A stretch of 64,000 nucleotides of DNA from Prado023 sp963777855 (GTDB taxonomy: Bacteria; Actinomycetota; Actinomycetes; S36-B12; CAIYMF01). The translations under genes were made by a program, and so were the position numbers. Below, in pieces: positions 54,932 through 63,447 of the stretch (the stretch's first letter is position 1; each line of letters starts with the position of its first letter). The notes under the pieces are model-generated. The model was not told the origin of the DNA. It saw only the letters and a list, made by a program, of their open reading frames with translations, and searched no databases. The DNA lies in NCBI GenBank assembly GCA_963777855.1, contig CAVZRW010000011.1, positions 1 to 64,000 on the forward strand, read 5' to 3'.

Positions 54932-55549
54932 TCAGCGCGTGGCGGGCCGCGCGATCACCACCGTGAACGGCTGCTCGCTGCCCCAGGGCGTCACGTGCAC
55001 CCGTCGCTGCTGATCCACGACCTCGGCTGGAGAGAGTCCCAGTGCGCTCACCAGCGCGGAGGCGTCGTATCGGCAGACCGGCAGTCCGCTGCAGGTCTCG
55101 GGGCCGTCCGGGGCGAAGGTGGCGACGATGACGTGCCCGCCGGGCGCCAGGGCCCGGCGCATCGCGGCCCGGTACGCCGCGCGATCGGACTCCTCGGTCA
55201 GGAAGTGGAAGACGGCTCGGTCATGCCAGACCTCGACCGCGCTCGGCAGTGACATGTCACGCACGTCGCCCTCGAGGAGGGTCAGGCGCGGGTGCGGCCC
55301 GACCCGCTCGGCGACACGGGAGAGGGCCACGCCGGAGAGGTCGATCGCCAGGACGGTGAACCGCCCGTCGTCGAGCAGTGCGTCGACCAGTGTGGACGAA
55401 CCGGAGCCGACATCCGCGACAACGGCACCGGGGGGCAGGTCCAGGCCGACGACAAGGTCCGACCACACGGAGTCCCTTGGCTGCCACCAGCTGACCCCGT
55501 CGACGTCCCTGCCCGCATGCGTGCTGTCCCAGTGCTCACGGTCTGCCAT
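54932..55549 (-). CDS. Class I SAM-dependent methyltransferase
   Basis: A 205-residue protein starting MADREHWDSTHAGRDVDGVS. SAM motif I is AVVADVGSGSSTLVDALLDD and the acidic loop is VLAIDLSGVALSRV. The text EVWHDRAVFHFLTEESDRAA is like the thiopurine/tellurite-type small methyltransferase group. The substrate is unknown. ATG 55549 is seven bases after a CAGGCT hexamer; the longer frame upstream has no similarity. It is divergent from the Pro-rich membrane protein gene. Confidence 0.85.
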   Translation of the reverse strand: MADREHWDSTHAGRDVDGVSWWQPRDSVWSDLVVGLDLPPGAVVADVGSGSSTLVDALLDDGRFTVLAIDLSGVALSRVAERVGPHPRLTLLEGDVRDMSLPSAVEVWHDRAVFHFLTEESDRAAYRAAMRRALAPGGHVIVATFAPDGPETCSGLPVCRYDASALVSALGLSPAEVVDQQRRVHVTPWGSEQPFTVVIARPATR

Positions 55550-55556
55550 GACCCGA

Positions 55557-55562
55557 AGCCTG
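55557..55562 (-). promoter_or_regulatory. -10-like CAGGCT, leaderless promoter of the methyltransferase gene
   Basis: On the minus strand CAGGCT is followed by seven bases and the ATG at 55549. Confidence 0.35.
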
Positions 55563-55751
55563 CCACGACCCGCACGACGCACTAGGTGCCGGGCAGCCGC
55601 AGGTCGCCGCCGGGGTGGCCGCCGCGGGACCGTCCGTCGGGCAACCCGCGTGGCGGTGCGTCGAGGCGATCGGCGCGGTCCTAGCCTGAGGCCACCGGGC
55701 CGCGCCGTGGCCCGAAAGCGCACGCCCTGACCACAGATGCGAGGACCACCG

Positions 55752-56675
55752 ATGAGCGATCCCAACCCCCCCGGCCCCGGGGGGCCGGACGAGCCCACCC
55801 CCGGCACCCCGCCACCGGCACCCGGTGGAGCTGTACCGCCCCCGCCCCCGCCTCCGCCTGGTGGGGCCTACCCCCCGCCCCCGCCTCCTCCTGGTGGGGC
55901 CTACCCCCCGCCCCCGCCCGGTGGGGCCTACCCCCCGCCTCCTGGTGGGGCGTACCCCCCGCCGCCGCCCGGTGGGGGCTACCTGCCCCCGGGTGCCCCG
56001 ATGGGGTACCCCGGCCCCGCCCCGGAGCGCAGGTTCTCTGCGGGTGAGGCGATCGGCTACGGCTGGAACGGGTTCACCCGCAACATCGGGCCGCTGGTCC
56101 TCATCGCCCTGGTCGTGGTCCTTGCCAACCTGGTGACCTCGTGGATGCAGTCGGGTACCAGCAGCCGGTTCCTGAACTTCGTGCTCGCCCTGATCGCCGC
56201 GTTCATCTCGCTGGTGATCAGCCTCGGGCTCATCCGGGCTGCCCTGGCGATCGTCGACGGCCGGCGCCCGGAGATCGGTGACCTGATCAGCACCGACGGC
56301 ATCGGCACCTACATCATCGCCTCCCTCCTGGTCGCGGTGCTGGTCGTCGTGGGGCTGATCCTGTGCATCATCCCGGGCCTGATCCTGGGCTTCCTGCTGC
56401 AGTTCTTCGGGTACGCGATCGTGGACCGGAAGGTCGACGCCGTCACGACGGCACCGCAGTCCGACCCGATCGGCGCCCTGCGCGCCTCGGTGCAGGTCAC
56501 CAGCAAGAACGTGGGTGGCCTGATCGTCCTGGCCATCCTGAGCCTGCTGGTCAACCTTGTCGGCGCGATGCTCTGCGGCATCGGCATCCTGGTCACCCTC
56601 CCGGTGACCGCCATCGCCCTGGCCTACGCATGGCGGTTCTTCACCGGCGGCCGCATCGCACCGCTGGCCTCCTGA
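55752..56675 (+). CDS. Proline/glycine-rich multi-helix membrane protein
   Basis: A 307-residue protein. The N-terminal about 90 residues are a cytosolic-type low-complexity tail of repeated PPPPGGAYP units. Then come about six hydrophobic helices with ERRFSAGEAIGYGWNGFTRN at the membrane entry and glycine-rich helix pairs (LILCIIPGLILGFLLQFFGY). It resembles the proline- and glycine-rich transmembrane proteins of mycobacteria (Rv2560-like). The function is unknown. ATG 55752 has a weak GAGG site; a TAGCCT further upstream may be its -10. A terminator follows. Confidence 0.85.
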   Translation: MSDPNPPGPGGPDEPTPGTPPPAPGGAVPPPPPPPPGGAYPPPPPPPGGAYPPPPPGGAYPPPPGGAYPPPPPGGGYLPPGAPMGYPGPAPERRFSAGEAIGYGWNGFTRNIGPLVLIALVVVLANLVTSWMQSGTSSRFLNFVLALIAAFISLVISLGLIRAALAIVDGRRPEIGDLISTDGIGTYIIASLLVAVLVVVGLILCIIPGLILGFLLQFFGYAIVDRKVDAVTTAPQSDPIGALRASVQVTSKNVGGLIVLAILSLLVNLVGAMLCGIGILVTLPVTAIALAYAWRFFTGGRIAPLAS

Positions 56676-56682
56676 GCCACGC

Positions 56683-56717
56683 GAGGGGCCCCGGTCGACG
56701 GCTGACCGGGGCCCCTC
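56683..56717. terminator. Strong terminator, 14-bp stem
   Basis: GAGGGGCCCCGGTC (56683-56696) and its exact complement (56704-56717) with a 7-base loop, just after the stop of the membrane protein gene and before the convergent pentapeptide gene end. Confidence 0.85.
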
Positions 56718-56827
56718 AGTCGTGCCTGGTCCTGCACGCCGACATGGGCGGCGGCGCGGTGGCGTGCGCAGGCGGTGCGTCGCAGGGGGTGCGGGGCAAG
56801 CGGTGCGGGGCAGGCGGGCTGGGCACC

Positions 56828-57598
56828 TCAGGCTCTCGGCTCGGGCAGGCGGGTGCGCGGGCCTGTCCGAGCCGCGCGCAGCTGCGTGGGGGTCCAGAAC
56901 AGCGCACGGCGCAGGTCGGCCCCGTCGAGGTCGGCATCACGCAGGTCCGCGCCGGTCAGGTCGGCCAGGGTGAGGTCGGCATCGCGCAGGTCGGCGCCCA
57001 GCAGCAGCGCGCCGCGCAGGCTCGCGCGGCGCAGGTCGGCACCGCGCATCCGGGCCCCCACGAGGTCGGCACCGCGCAGGTCCCGGCCCGCGGTCGGCCC
57101 GCGCAGGGTGTCGCTGGCCCGGCGCAGCACCGTGTTGGCCCGCTCTCGGTGGGCCTCGAGGTCGAGCTCGCCGAGCGCCCGCGGATCGAGCTGCGCGGCC
57201 GCCTGCGTCTGCTCGGCGGCAGCCGCCACGTCCGTGCGCAGGGAGCCCCCGATCGGTTCGGCCAGTGCCGCGCGCAGGTACCACAGCAGCTCGTGCAGGG
57301 TGCGCAGGCGGCCCAGCATCGCGAACATCTCCTGACCGACCTGCGGGTCGGTGCGCCAGTCGCGTGGGGCGAACGCGCGCGTGACCTGGGGTCCGGCGCC
57401 GAAGCAGGAATAGGTCACACAGCCCCGGAATCCCGAGGTGGTCAGATGCGCGTGGATCCGGCAGCGGTCCGTGCCGTCGAGGTTGACGCACGGCTGGCCC
57501 GCGGTCTTGTCGAGGGCGAAGTCCGCGCCCCGGGAGAAGCCCAGGGCCACGCAGCACAGCCCGACGCAGCGCGCGCAGTCATCCACGAGCTGCTCCAC
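56828..57598 (-). CDS. Pentapeptide-repeat protein with Cys-rich N-terminal domain
   Basis: A 256-residue protein. The N-terminal third has a cysteine cluster CARCVGLCCVALGF, GQPCVNLD, DRCRIH, GCVTYSCFGAG that looks like a metal or iron-sulfur site. A helical middle (RLRTLHELLWYLRAALAEPI) is followed by about eight pentapeptide repeats of A(D/N)LRX type: GADLVGARMRGADLRRASLR, GADLRDADLTLADLTGADLR. The repeats form a right-handed beta helix. The role is unknown. GTG 57598 has GGGAGGGGAG upstream. It overlaps the SDR gene end by 20 bases. Confidence 0.8.
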   Translation of the reverse strand: MEQLVDDCARCVGLCCVALGFSRGADFALDKTAGQPCVNLDGTDRCRIHAHLTTSGFRGCVTYSCFGAGPQVTRAFAPRDWRTDPQVGQEMFAMLGRLRTLHELLWYLRAALAEPIGGSLRTDVAAAAEQTQAAAQLDPRALGELDLEAHRERANTVLRRASDTLRGPTAGRDLRGADLVGARMRGADLRRASLRGALLLGADLRDADLTLADLTGADLRDADLDGADLRRALFWTPTQLRAARTGPRTRLPEPRA

Positions 57599-58619
57599 AC
57601 GTGCTCCCCTCCCGGGTCAGGCAGGCTGGGGGCTGGCCCCCGACTGGGCGCAGACCAGGTCCCAGAGTGCCGCTACCAGCCTGCGGCGAGGCGCCCGTTC
57701 CGGGCACGCGCACCGTGCCGCGGGGGCGCCGGTCGAGCCAGAAGGTGCCGCTCGGGGCGGGGATCGGGCGCACGGCGCTGAGCCACACGATCGTGTCTGC
57801 GCCCTCGGCCGGGGTCCGCAGCAGCGGCCCGGTCACGCGGCGGAACGTCGGCAGCGACTCCTGGACCCCGGGGGTGTCGGCCCACCCGGGGTGCATGCTG
57901 TGGAAGCCGACCGGGAGCGGGAAGCGCGCCGCCCACTGCTGGGTCATCGCCACCTGTGCCCGCTTGGCGCGGGCGTAGGCGCGCACGCCGTCGTACCCAG
58001 CGGCCTGCATCTGCATATGGGTCGGGTCGAGCTTCTCGGCGTACATCCCGCCGGAGGAGACGGTGACGACCCGAGGGTCCTCGCCGGCCCGGAGCAGGTC
58101 GAGCAGGCCGCAGGTCAGCACGTGCGGGCCGAGCACCTGGCTGGCGTAGGTCGCCTCGAACCCCTCGGCGGTCAGCGTGTGCGAGTCGGCCATCGCGCCG
58201 GCGTTGTGCACCAGGACGTCGAGGCGGTCGTGGCCCGCGCGGTACTCGGCGAGCATCCGCCGCACCGCTGCCAGGTCGCCCATGTCGGCGATGGCGACCG
58301 CGACGGGGTGGGCCTCAGGCCCTCCCCCCTTGGTCAGCGCCTGGGCGGCGGCCTGCGTTCGGTCCCGGTCGCGACCGACGATCGTCAACTGTGCCCCGAG
58401 GCCCACCATGGCCTCGGCCGCGGCACGTCCGAGGCCGGAGGTCGCCCCGGTCAGCAGGACCTCTCGGCCCGACATCGCCGGCAGGTCGGCCCAGCCGAAC
58501 GCGGTGCGCCGCAGGCGGATGCCCGGCGATCCGAACCCGCCGACCACGCTGATCTCCAGTGCCGCGTCGAGTGCACGCGCGGCTACAGCGCGGGGACCGG
58601 CCACCTGGGCGCCGCTCAC
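57579..58619 (-). CDS. Short-chain dehydrogenase/reductase
   Basis: A 346-residue protein; GTG 58619 overlaps the SRPBCC stop (GTGA). The Rossmann motif is EVLLTGATSGLGRAAAEAMV, the cofactor/structural motif is LVHNAGAM, and the catalytic Ser and YxxxK are in VVTVSSGGMYAEKL and YARAKRAQV. The build resembles the retinol dehydrogenase-like SDRs that accompany SRPBCC proteins. The final 40 residues (GTGASPQAGSGTLGPG...) are low-complexity. The substrate is unknown. Confidence 0.85.
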   Translation of the reverse strand: MSGAQVAGPRAVAARALDAALEISVVGGFGSPGIRLRRTAFGWADLPAMSGREVLLTGATSGLGRAAAEAMVGLGAQLTIVGRDRDRTQAAAQALTKGGGPEAHPVAVAIADMGDLAAVRRMLAEYRAGHDRLDVLVHNAGAMADSHTLTAEGFEATYASQVLGPHVLTCGLLDLLRAGEDPRVVTVSSGGMYAEKLDPTHMQMQAAGYDGVRAYARAKRAQVAMTQQWAARFPLPVGFHSMHPGWADTPGVQESLPTFRRVTGPLLRTPAEGADTIVWLSAVRPIPAPSGTFWLDRRPRGTVRVPGTGASPQAGSGTLGPGLRPVGGQPPACLTREGSTCGAARG

Positions 58620-59089
58620 GCCGGCTCGCCGCGCCGGGCCGCCAGGTCGTTGAGGGCGGTGCGCAGCCCCGCCTCGGCGCGGCGGCCGATCACCTGGAAG
58701 GCCAGCCGCAGCGGGAGGTCCAGGACGCGGCGGGGACCCATCAGCCGCAGGTCGGCGTCGTAGGTGACCGCGCAGCCCGACCCCTCCGGGGCCACGGTGA
58801 TGGTGTCGTGGGAGGTGAAGTCCGGGGTCTGGGCCACCAGGGTCACCCGGCCGGGCGCCTGCGCGGCGGGCTCCACCCGCTCGGTGACCACGTAGTCCAG
58901 CGGGATCCGCCGGGGACCGAAGGCCGCCACGACGCGGTAGCGCGCCCCGACCTGCCCCGGCTCCCCGTCGAGCAGGTGCGCCTCGGTGACGCCCGGGTCC
59001 CACTGGGCCACCGAGGCGAAGTCGGCCAGCAGGTCGAGGGCGGCGGGGGCGGGGGCGGCGGAACGGATCGTGGTGCTGAAGTGGGCCAT
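58616..59089 (-). CDS. SRPBCC (START/polyketide cyclase-like) protein
   Basis: A 157-residue lipid-pocket fold: MAHFSTTIRSAAPAPAALDL, LADFASVAQWDPGVTEAHLL, RVTLVAQTPDFTSHDTITVA and LRLAFQVIGRRAEAGLRTAL. It is co-translated with the SDR, so it may carry the SDR's hydrophobic substrate. ATG 59089 is preceded by GGAGGC and also by a -10-like CAGACT; the upstream extension to 59149 is not conserved. Confidence 0.85.
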   Translation of the reverse strand: MAHFSTTIRSAAPAPAALDLLADFASVAQWDPGVTEAHLLDGEPGQVGARYRVVAAFGPRRIPLDYVVTERVEPAAQAPGRVTLVAQTPDFTSHDTITVAPEGSGCAVTYDADLRLMGPRRVLDLPLRLAFQVIGRRAEAGLRTALNDLAARRGEPA

Positions 59090-59406
59090 GCCTCCAGTCT
59101 GTGGTGTGCGCCCACGCGGCGCATCCGGCGGTCGCGTGACCCTGCGCACAGGTCGAGGCGTCCACGATCCCGGCCTGACGACGATGTCTCGGCGTGGCGT
59201 ACCCGGCGCTCGGGCTGCGCGCGGGTAGGTTCTGGAGCACGGGCCCGGGTGCTCTGCGGAGGGGAAGCCGCGGGGAACTCGGGCCCTTCAACGTCCCCGC
59301 TCGGCAGGCCCGACACGCTGCGGGCACGTGCCTGCCGGCCCGTCCACGCTCCGCGCGCGGGGCCGTTCGGCGTCGGCGAGAGGTCTGGCGTGCCAGGCGC
59401 TCCACG
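59090..59406. other. 317-bp intergenic region, possible unassigned transcript
   Basis: No gene supported. A TAGGTT hexamer (59226-59231) would start a plus-strand RNA near 59238 carrying the hairpin GAGCAC-GGGCCCGG-GTGCTC (59235-59254). This lies about 180 bases before the yccF gene, which has its own leaderless promoter. I could not match it to a known riboswitch. Confidence 0.3.
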
Positions 59407-59412
59407 TACCAT
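59407..59412 (+). promoter_or_regulatory. -10 hexamer TACCAT, leaderless promoter of yccF
   Basis: TACCAT is followed by six bases and GTG 59419, and chooses this GTG over several upstream in-frame starts. Confidence 0.55.
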
Positions 59413-59418
59413 GGTGTG

Positions 59419-59841
59419 GTGAGAACAATCGGCAACATCCTCTGGCTCGTGCTCGCCGGGTGGTGGCTGGCTCTGGGCTACGTGGTCGCGGGTGTGCTCA
59501 ACATCCTGATGATCATCACCATCCCGTTCGGCATCGCCTCGTTCCGGCTGGCCCGGTACTCGCTGTGGCCGTTCGGCCGTACCGTCGTGCGCGACGGCAC
59601 CACGGGAGCGATGTCGGTCCTGGGCAACATCCTGTGGCTGGTGTTCGGCGGCCTGGCGATGGCCATCGGCCACGTGGTCGCCGGGGTGCTGCTGTGTCTG
59701 ACGATCATCGGCATCCCCGCCGGGGTAGCCTCCTTCAAGCTCGCCGGCCTGGCCGTGTTCCCGCTCGGGGCGCGGATCGTGCCGATCTCGTCGCTGGGTG
59801 GAACGGCTGCCCAGTACGGCTATGTGGAGGTTCCCCGATGA
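59419..59841 (+). CDS. YccF domain membrane protein
   Basis: A 140-residue protein made of two YccF repeats: RTIGNILWLVLAGWWLALGY, IPFGIASFRLARYSLWPFGR, then GNILWLVFGGLAMAIGHVVA and IPAGVASFKLAGLAVFPLGA. About four membrane helices. The function is unknown. GTG 59419 is favoured by the -10 spacing. It overlaps the next gene by four bases (ATGA). Confidence 0.9.
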   Translation: MRTIGNILWLVLAGWWLALGYVVAGVLNILMIITIPFGIASFRLARYSLWPFGRTVVRDGTTGAMSVLGNILWLVFGGLAMAIGHVVAGVLLCLTIIGIPAGVASFKLAGLAVFPLGARIVPISSLGGTAAQYGYVEVPR

Positions 59842-60290
59842 CCCAGCGCGGACAGGTGATGCTCACGGCCGAGGGGCGCCGGATGCTCCAGGAGCGCCTC
59901 GACGAGCTGGCCGACGAGGTGCTGCCGGCGATGCGTCCCCTGCTGGTCGAGGACGAGCGCGACGAGCGCGTCGTGGCCGACTTCGAGCGCGTGCAGGCCG
60001 AGCACGACCGCGTGGCGGTGCTGCTGGGCACGTCGGGCACGATCGACACCACCACCCTCGGGGCCACCATCGCCCTGGGCTCGCGGGTGGCCGTGCGCGA
60101 CGCCGACGGCGAGCGGCGCGTGGTGCGCATCGTCGACCCCGTGGAGGCGTTCCTCGACGACGAGCGCATCAGCAGCTCGTCCCCCCTGGCCGTGGCTCTG
60201 CTCGGGCACAGCGTGGGTGACTCGTGCGTGGTCGAGGCGCCGGCGGGCACCTGGACGGCGCTCGTCCTGGCGGTCGGCGAACAGCTGTAG
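59838..60290 (+). CDS. GreA/GreB-family transcript cleavage factor-like protein
   Basis: A 150-residue protein. A short coiled-coil AEGRRMLQERLDELADEVLP with acidic DERDERVV at its turn, then the C-terminal FKBP-like domain GATIALGSRVAVRDADGERR ... SSSSPLAVALLGHSVGDSCV. True GreA proteins are similar but with VTSPIGRALLGK. This may be a divergent paralogue that binds RNA polymerase through the secondary channel. It is co-translated with yccF. Confidence 0.75.
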   Translation: MTQRGQVMLTAEGRRMLQERLDELADEVLPAMRPLLVEDERDERVVADFERVQAEHDRVAVLLGTSGTIDTTTLGATIALGSRVAVRDADGERRVVRIVDPVEAFLDDERISSSSPLAVALLGHSVGDSCVVEAPAGTWTALVLAVGEQL

Positions 60291-60292
60291 GG

Positions 60293-60384
60293 CCCGGCGC
60301 CCACAGATCCCGGCGCCCGCAGATCCCGGCGCCGGTCCCGGCGCCCGCAGGTCCCGGCGTCCACAGATCCCGGCGCGCCCGGGG
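60293..60384 (+). repeat. 16-bp repeats CCCGGCGCCCGCAGAT
   Basis: Units begin at 60293, 60309, 60337 and 60353, with a shortened unit at 60325 and a degenerate one at 60369. They fill the gap between the GreA-like gene and the DUF4192 gene. Each unit contains GGCGCC, a self-complementary core. Confidence 0.8.
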
Positions 60385-60416
60385 TCGGATCGCGGGATCC
60401 GGGCGAGGGTCGGCCC

Positions 60417-61487
60417 ATGACAGCCGAACCCGCCCTGCCCTCGATCACCTGCCCCTCGAGCCTGGTCGCCTCCTGCGGCCCCCTCCTCGGCTTCGAGCCC
60501 GAGAACTGCCTCGTCATGCTGATCCATGGCGTGCCCGGGCGCCCCGGCCCGGTGGCCCTGTGCATCGACCTGGCCTCGCCCGGGACCACGAGCGCCTCAC
60601 TGGCCGATGAGCTGGTGGCGCTCGTGGCCTCCATCGACGGGGTGATGGTCGACCTGGTGGCCTGGGCCGACGAGCAGGACGCGACCCCACGGGAGTCGTT
60701 GTCGACGGCATGGGTGCTCGCGCGGATCATCGATGGGCTCGAGGGGCACTCCTACGAGGTGCGCGAAGCCCTGACCACCAACGGCCGGGTCTGGTGGTCG
60801 CACGTGTGCGGCGACCCGCAGTGCTGCCCCGCCGCCGGCGGTCCCCTCGACCCGGACACCGTCACCCGGGTCCGCGCCGAATACGCCTTCGCCGGTGTCG
60901 CGCCACTGCCCAGCCGCGCGGCGATCGGTGAGCGCCTCGCACGCGACGAGAGCCTGGCCACCAGGGTGGGTCTGGTCGTGCGCCGCCGGCGCCCGCCGCG
61001 CAACCGCGAGGCCTGGCGCGACCGACAGGTCCGGGTGTGCAGTGCCCTGCTCGTGCCGACGCGACACCGTGTCGCGGGGCATGGGGGGCTCTCGGCGCTG
61101 CCGGCAACGCCGATCCAGATTGCGGACCTCGTGTCCGGGCTGGCCGACATCCGCGTGCGCGACACCGTGCTGCGCCGGCTGATCGTCTCCCGGGAGGGCT
61201 GTCCCGACTGCTGGGCGCTGACGATCGAGCGCCTGACCCGCGCGGTGCAGGGCGCGCCGGTCGGGTCCGCGGCGCCGGTGGCGACGATCCTGGCGCTGGT
61301 GGCGTGGATGCGTGGCGAGGGCGCCCTGGCCACCTTCGCCCTCGGCCGCGCTGCCGACGAGGACCCCGACTACACCCTGGCCGAGCTGGCCCGCCGCGTG
61401 ATCGGTGCGGGCATGGACCCGCGCGCCTGGGCGGCGGCGCTGGGCACGCTCAGCGAGGCGGAGTGCCGCCACGGGGCCGGCTTCTGA
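60417..61487 (+). CDS. DUF4192 family protein
   Basis: A 356-residue actinobacterial protein of the DUF4192 family. The N-terminal domain has SLVASCGPLLGFEPENCLVM and LVAWADEQDATPRESL. The signature WWSHVCGDPQCCPAAGGPLD (near residues 124-143) has three conserved cysteines. The C-terminal helical region is VATILALVAWMRGEGALATF. The function is unknown. Frame intact. Confidence 0.88.
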   Translation: MTAEPALPSITCPSSLVASCGPLLGFEPENCLVMLIHGVPGRPGPVALCIDLASPGTTSASLADELVALVASIDGVMVDLVAWADEQDATPRESLSTAWVLARIIDGLEGHSYEVREALTTNGRVWWSHVCGDPQCCPAAGGPLDPDTVTRVRAEYAFAGVAPLPSRAAIGERLARDESLATRVGLVVRRRRPPRNREAWRDRQVRVCSALLVPTRHRVAGHGGLSALPATPIQIADLVSGLADIRVRDTVLRRLIVSREGCPDCWALTIERLTRAVQGAPVGSAAPVATILALVAWMRGEGALATFALGRAADEDPDYTLAELARRVIGAGMDPRAWAAALGTLSEAECRHGAGF

Positions 61488-61524
61488 GGGTCGGGGCAGG
61501 CGGGCCGCTCCTTCCCGGGTCGTG

Positions 61525-62601
61525 TCACGCGGCGTCGTCGGCCGGGTCCTCAGCGGGGTCCTCAGCGAGGTCGCCGCGGTGCTCGGCAACCCAGGAGTCC
61601 ATCTGCTCCCAGCGGGTGAGCAGCCAGTCGGAGAGCCCGTCGCGATCGTGCGGGACGGTGCTGGAGGCGACGGCGTCCCAGTGCAGGTGCAGGGTCTTGG
61701 CCATCGGAACCTCGCGCCAGATGTCGCCCAGGGTGTTCAGCTCGTCGAGTCCGGTGTGCGCCACGACCACCACCTGCAGGTCCGGGTTGGCCGACAGGGC
61801 AGCCAGGACCCCGCCGGGTCGCGGCGGCATCAGGTGCGTGATGCGCTCGGCCCGCCGCGCGGCCTCGTGGCGCCCGGAGGCCCGCAGCCGCTCGATGGCG
61901 CGCGCACGACGCGTCGGGGTCACGTTGCCGCCCTCCGGGAAGATCAGCAGCGCGTCGCGGGTCTGCATCGTCGCCGCGAGCCGTCCGATGGCCGCGAAGG
62001 AGCCGCGCTGTCCGTCGAGGGACGGGTCGACGAAGCTCATCGGCAGTCGGTTGAGCACCAGGTCGATCACGGGGTCCAGCTGCAGGGTGTGCTTGAGCAC
62101 GATCCGCGGGCGCCGGCCCTCCCACGACAGCAGCTCGTGGACCAGCAGGAAGGAGTCCCCGGGCCCCGCGTGCCGGCTGAGCACCAGCAGGGGATGCTCG
62201 TCGGTGCTCGGGTCGCCGTCGTCGGCCGGCAGGTCGGGGCCGCGCTGGTCGACGCTCAGCGAGAAGTACCGCGAGCCGAACCAGAACAGCACGTCGAGCA
62301 TCGCGGCCAGGATCCGGTAGTGCAGGTCCACGAATCGGGGGGTGTGCATCCAGTGGCCGAACCCGCTGGCGATCCACGTGAGCAGCGCCAGCGGGATCCC
62401 GACCACCTCGAGTGCCAGGTAGACGATCGAGAACCCGAGCACGCGCAGCGCTCGCCACGTGCCCGGCAGCGTGAACGACAGCACGGCCACCGCGATCAGC
62501 AGCACCGGAAGGGCCGCCGTCAGCAGCCATGTGCAGGCCAGCCAGATCAGCGGATGCAGCACCAGTCGCCGAACCCATCGCGGGGGGACGGGAAGGGTCA
62601 T
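61525..62601 (-). CDS. PlsC-like acyltransferase
   Basis: A 358-residue membrane-associated acyltransferase. Two or three N-terminal hydrophobic helices (WLLTAALPVLLIAVAVLSF) precede the catalytic HX4D motif in LVLSRHAGPGDSFLLVHE (His near 148) and the substrate motif LLIFPEGGNVTPTRRARAIE. It is 100 residues longer than bacterial PlsC. It probably acylates lysophospholipid or a related lipid. Its ATG overlaps the patatin stop by one base (TGATG), so the two are co-translated. The acidic tail repeats AEDPA units. Confidence 0.88.
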   Translation of the reverse strand: MTLPVPPRWVRRLVLHPLIWLACTWLLTAALPVLLIAVAVLSFTLPGTWRALRVLGFSIVYLALEVVGIPLALLTWIASGFGHWMHTPRFVDLHYRILAAMLDVLFWFGSRYFSLSVDQRGPDLPADDGDPSTDEHPLLVLSRHAGPGDSFLLVHELLSWEGRRPRIVLKHTLQLDPVIDLVLNRLPMSFVDPSLDGQRGSFAAIGRLAATMQTRDALLIFPEGGNVTPTRRARAIERLRASGRHEAARRAERITHLMPPRPGGVLAALSANPDLQVVVVAHTGLDELNTLGDIWREVPMAKTLHLHWDAVASSTVPHDRDGLSDWLLTRWEQMDSWVAEHRGDLAEDPAEDPADDAA

Positions 62602-63440
62602 CAGGGGCCGGCCAGGTCGGCGAGGTAGACCGCGGTGGCGGCTTCCGCGGCGTCGATGCGCTCGCGGACCCGGGAGGTGTCGAAGGGGTCGAAGTTCGCC
62701 CGCTCGGTCGGCTTCGGGGCCGCGCCGCCGGTGGGCAGCACGTGCACCTCCATCGACTCCTGGGAGCGTGCCAGGGAGGCGTGGAACCTCGCCCGGCGGG
62801 CGACCTCGAACGCCACGATCGCCACCTCCCAGGGCTTCTGGGGCGGGCTCAGGGGCTGCTCGATGCGACCCACCTGCAGCACGAACGCGCGCTCAGCGCC
62901 CAGCTTGCGGGCCCGGTCCAGGGGGATCGAGTTCACCAGGCCGCCGTCGAGGAAGTGCTCCCCGTCGATCTCCACCGGCGGGAACATCCCGGGCAGCGCT
63001 GAGGAGGCCAGCACCGCGGGCACCAGCGGCCCCTCGGTGAACCAGTGCTCCATCGCGCGCTCGATGCTGGCCGCGACGCAGGAGAACTCCACGGGCAGCT
63101 CCTCGATCAGCTCGCACGGCAGGTTCTCGGTGAGCAGCCTGCGCAGCGGCTCGGGGTGCGAGGTGGCCCGCGCACGGGTGCTGGCGATCGCGGACACGCG
63201 CTGGCGGATCGAGGCGCTCAGGGGGCCGTCCTCCACGGCGCGCACCCAGATCTCCTCGAGCCGTCGCACGCCCGTGACCGTGGGGTCCGCGGCGAGCAGG
63301 GCGCCGTTCACGGCCCCGATCGAGGTGCCGAGCACCAGGTCGGGGGTGATCCCGACGGCCAGCAGGGCCTTGAGCATCCCGACCTCGGCGGCCCCGAGCA
63401 CCCCCCCGCCGCCCAGGACGAATGCGGTTCTGCCGGCCAT
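62601..63440 (-). CDS. Patatin-like phospholipase
   Basis: A 279-residue serine hydrolase with the Ser-Asp dyad: oxyanion GGGGVLGAAEVG, nucleophile VLGTSIGAVNGAL (Ser near 42) and acid FLDGGLVNSIPL (Asp near 167). It releases fatty acids from phospholipids. Coupled to an acyltransferase, it suggests a deacylation-reacylation pair. ATG 63440 is leaderless (CAGAAT seven bases upstream). Confidence 0.9.
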   Translation of the reverse strand: MAGRTAFVLGGGGVLGAAEVGMLKALLAVGITPDLVLGTSIGAVNGALLAADPTVTGVRRLEEIWVRAVEDGPLSASIRQRVSAIASTRARATSHPEPLRRLLTENLPCELIEELPVEFSCVAASIERAMEHWFTEGPLVPAVLASSALPGMFPPVEIDGEHFLDGGLVNSIPLDRARKLGAERAFVLQVGRIEQPLSPPQKPWEVAIVAFEVARRARFHASLARSQESMEVHVLPTGGAAPKPTERANFDPFDTSRVRERIDAAEAATAVYLADLAGP

Positions 63441-63447
63441 GGCGCCG

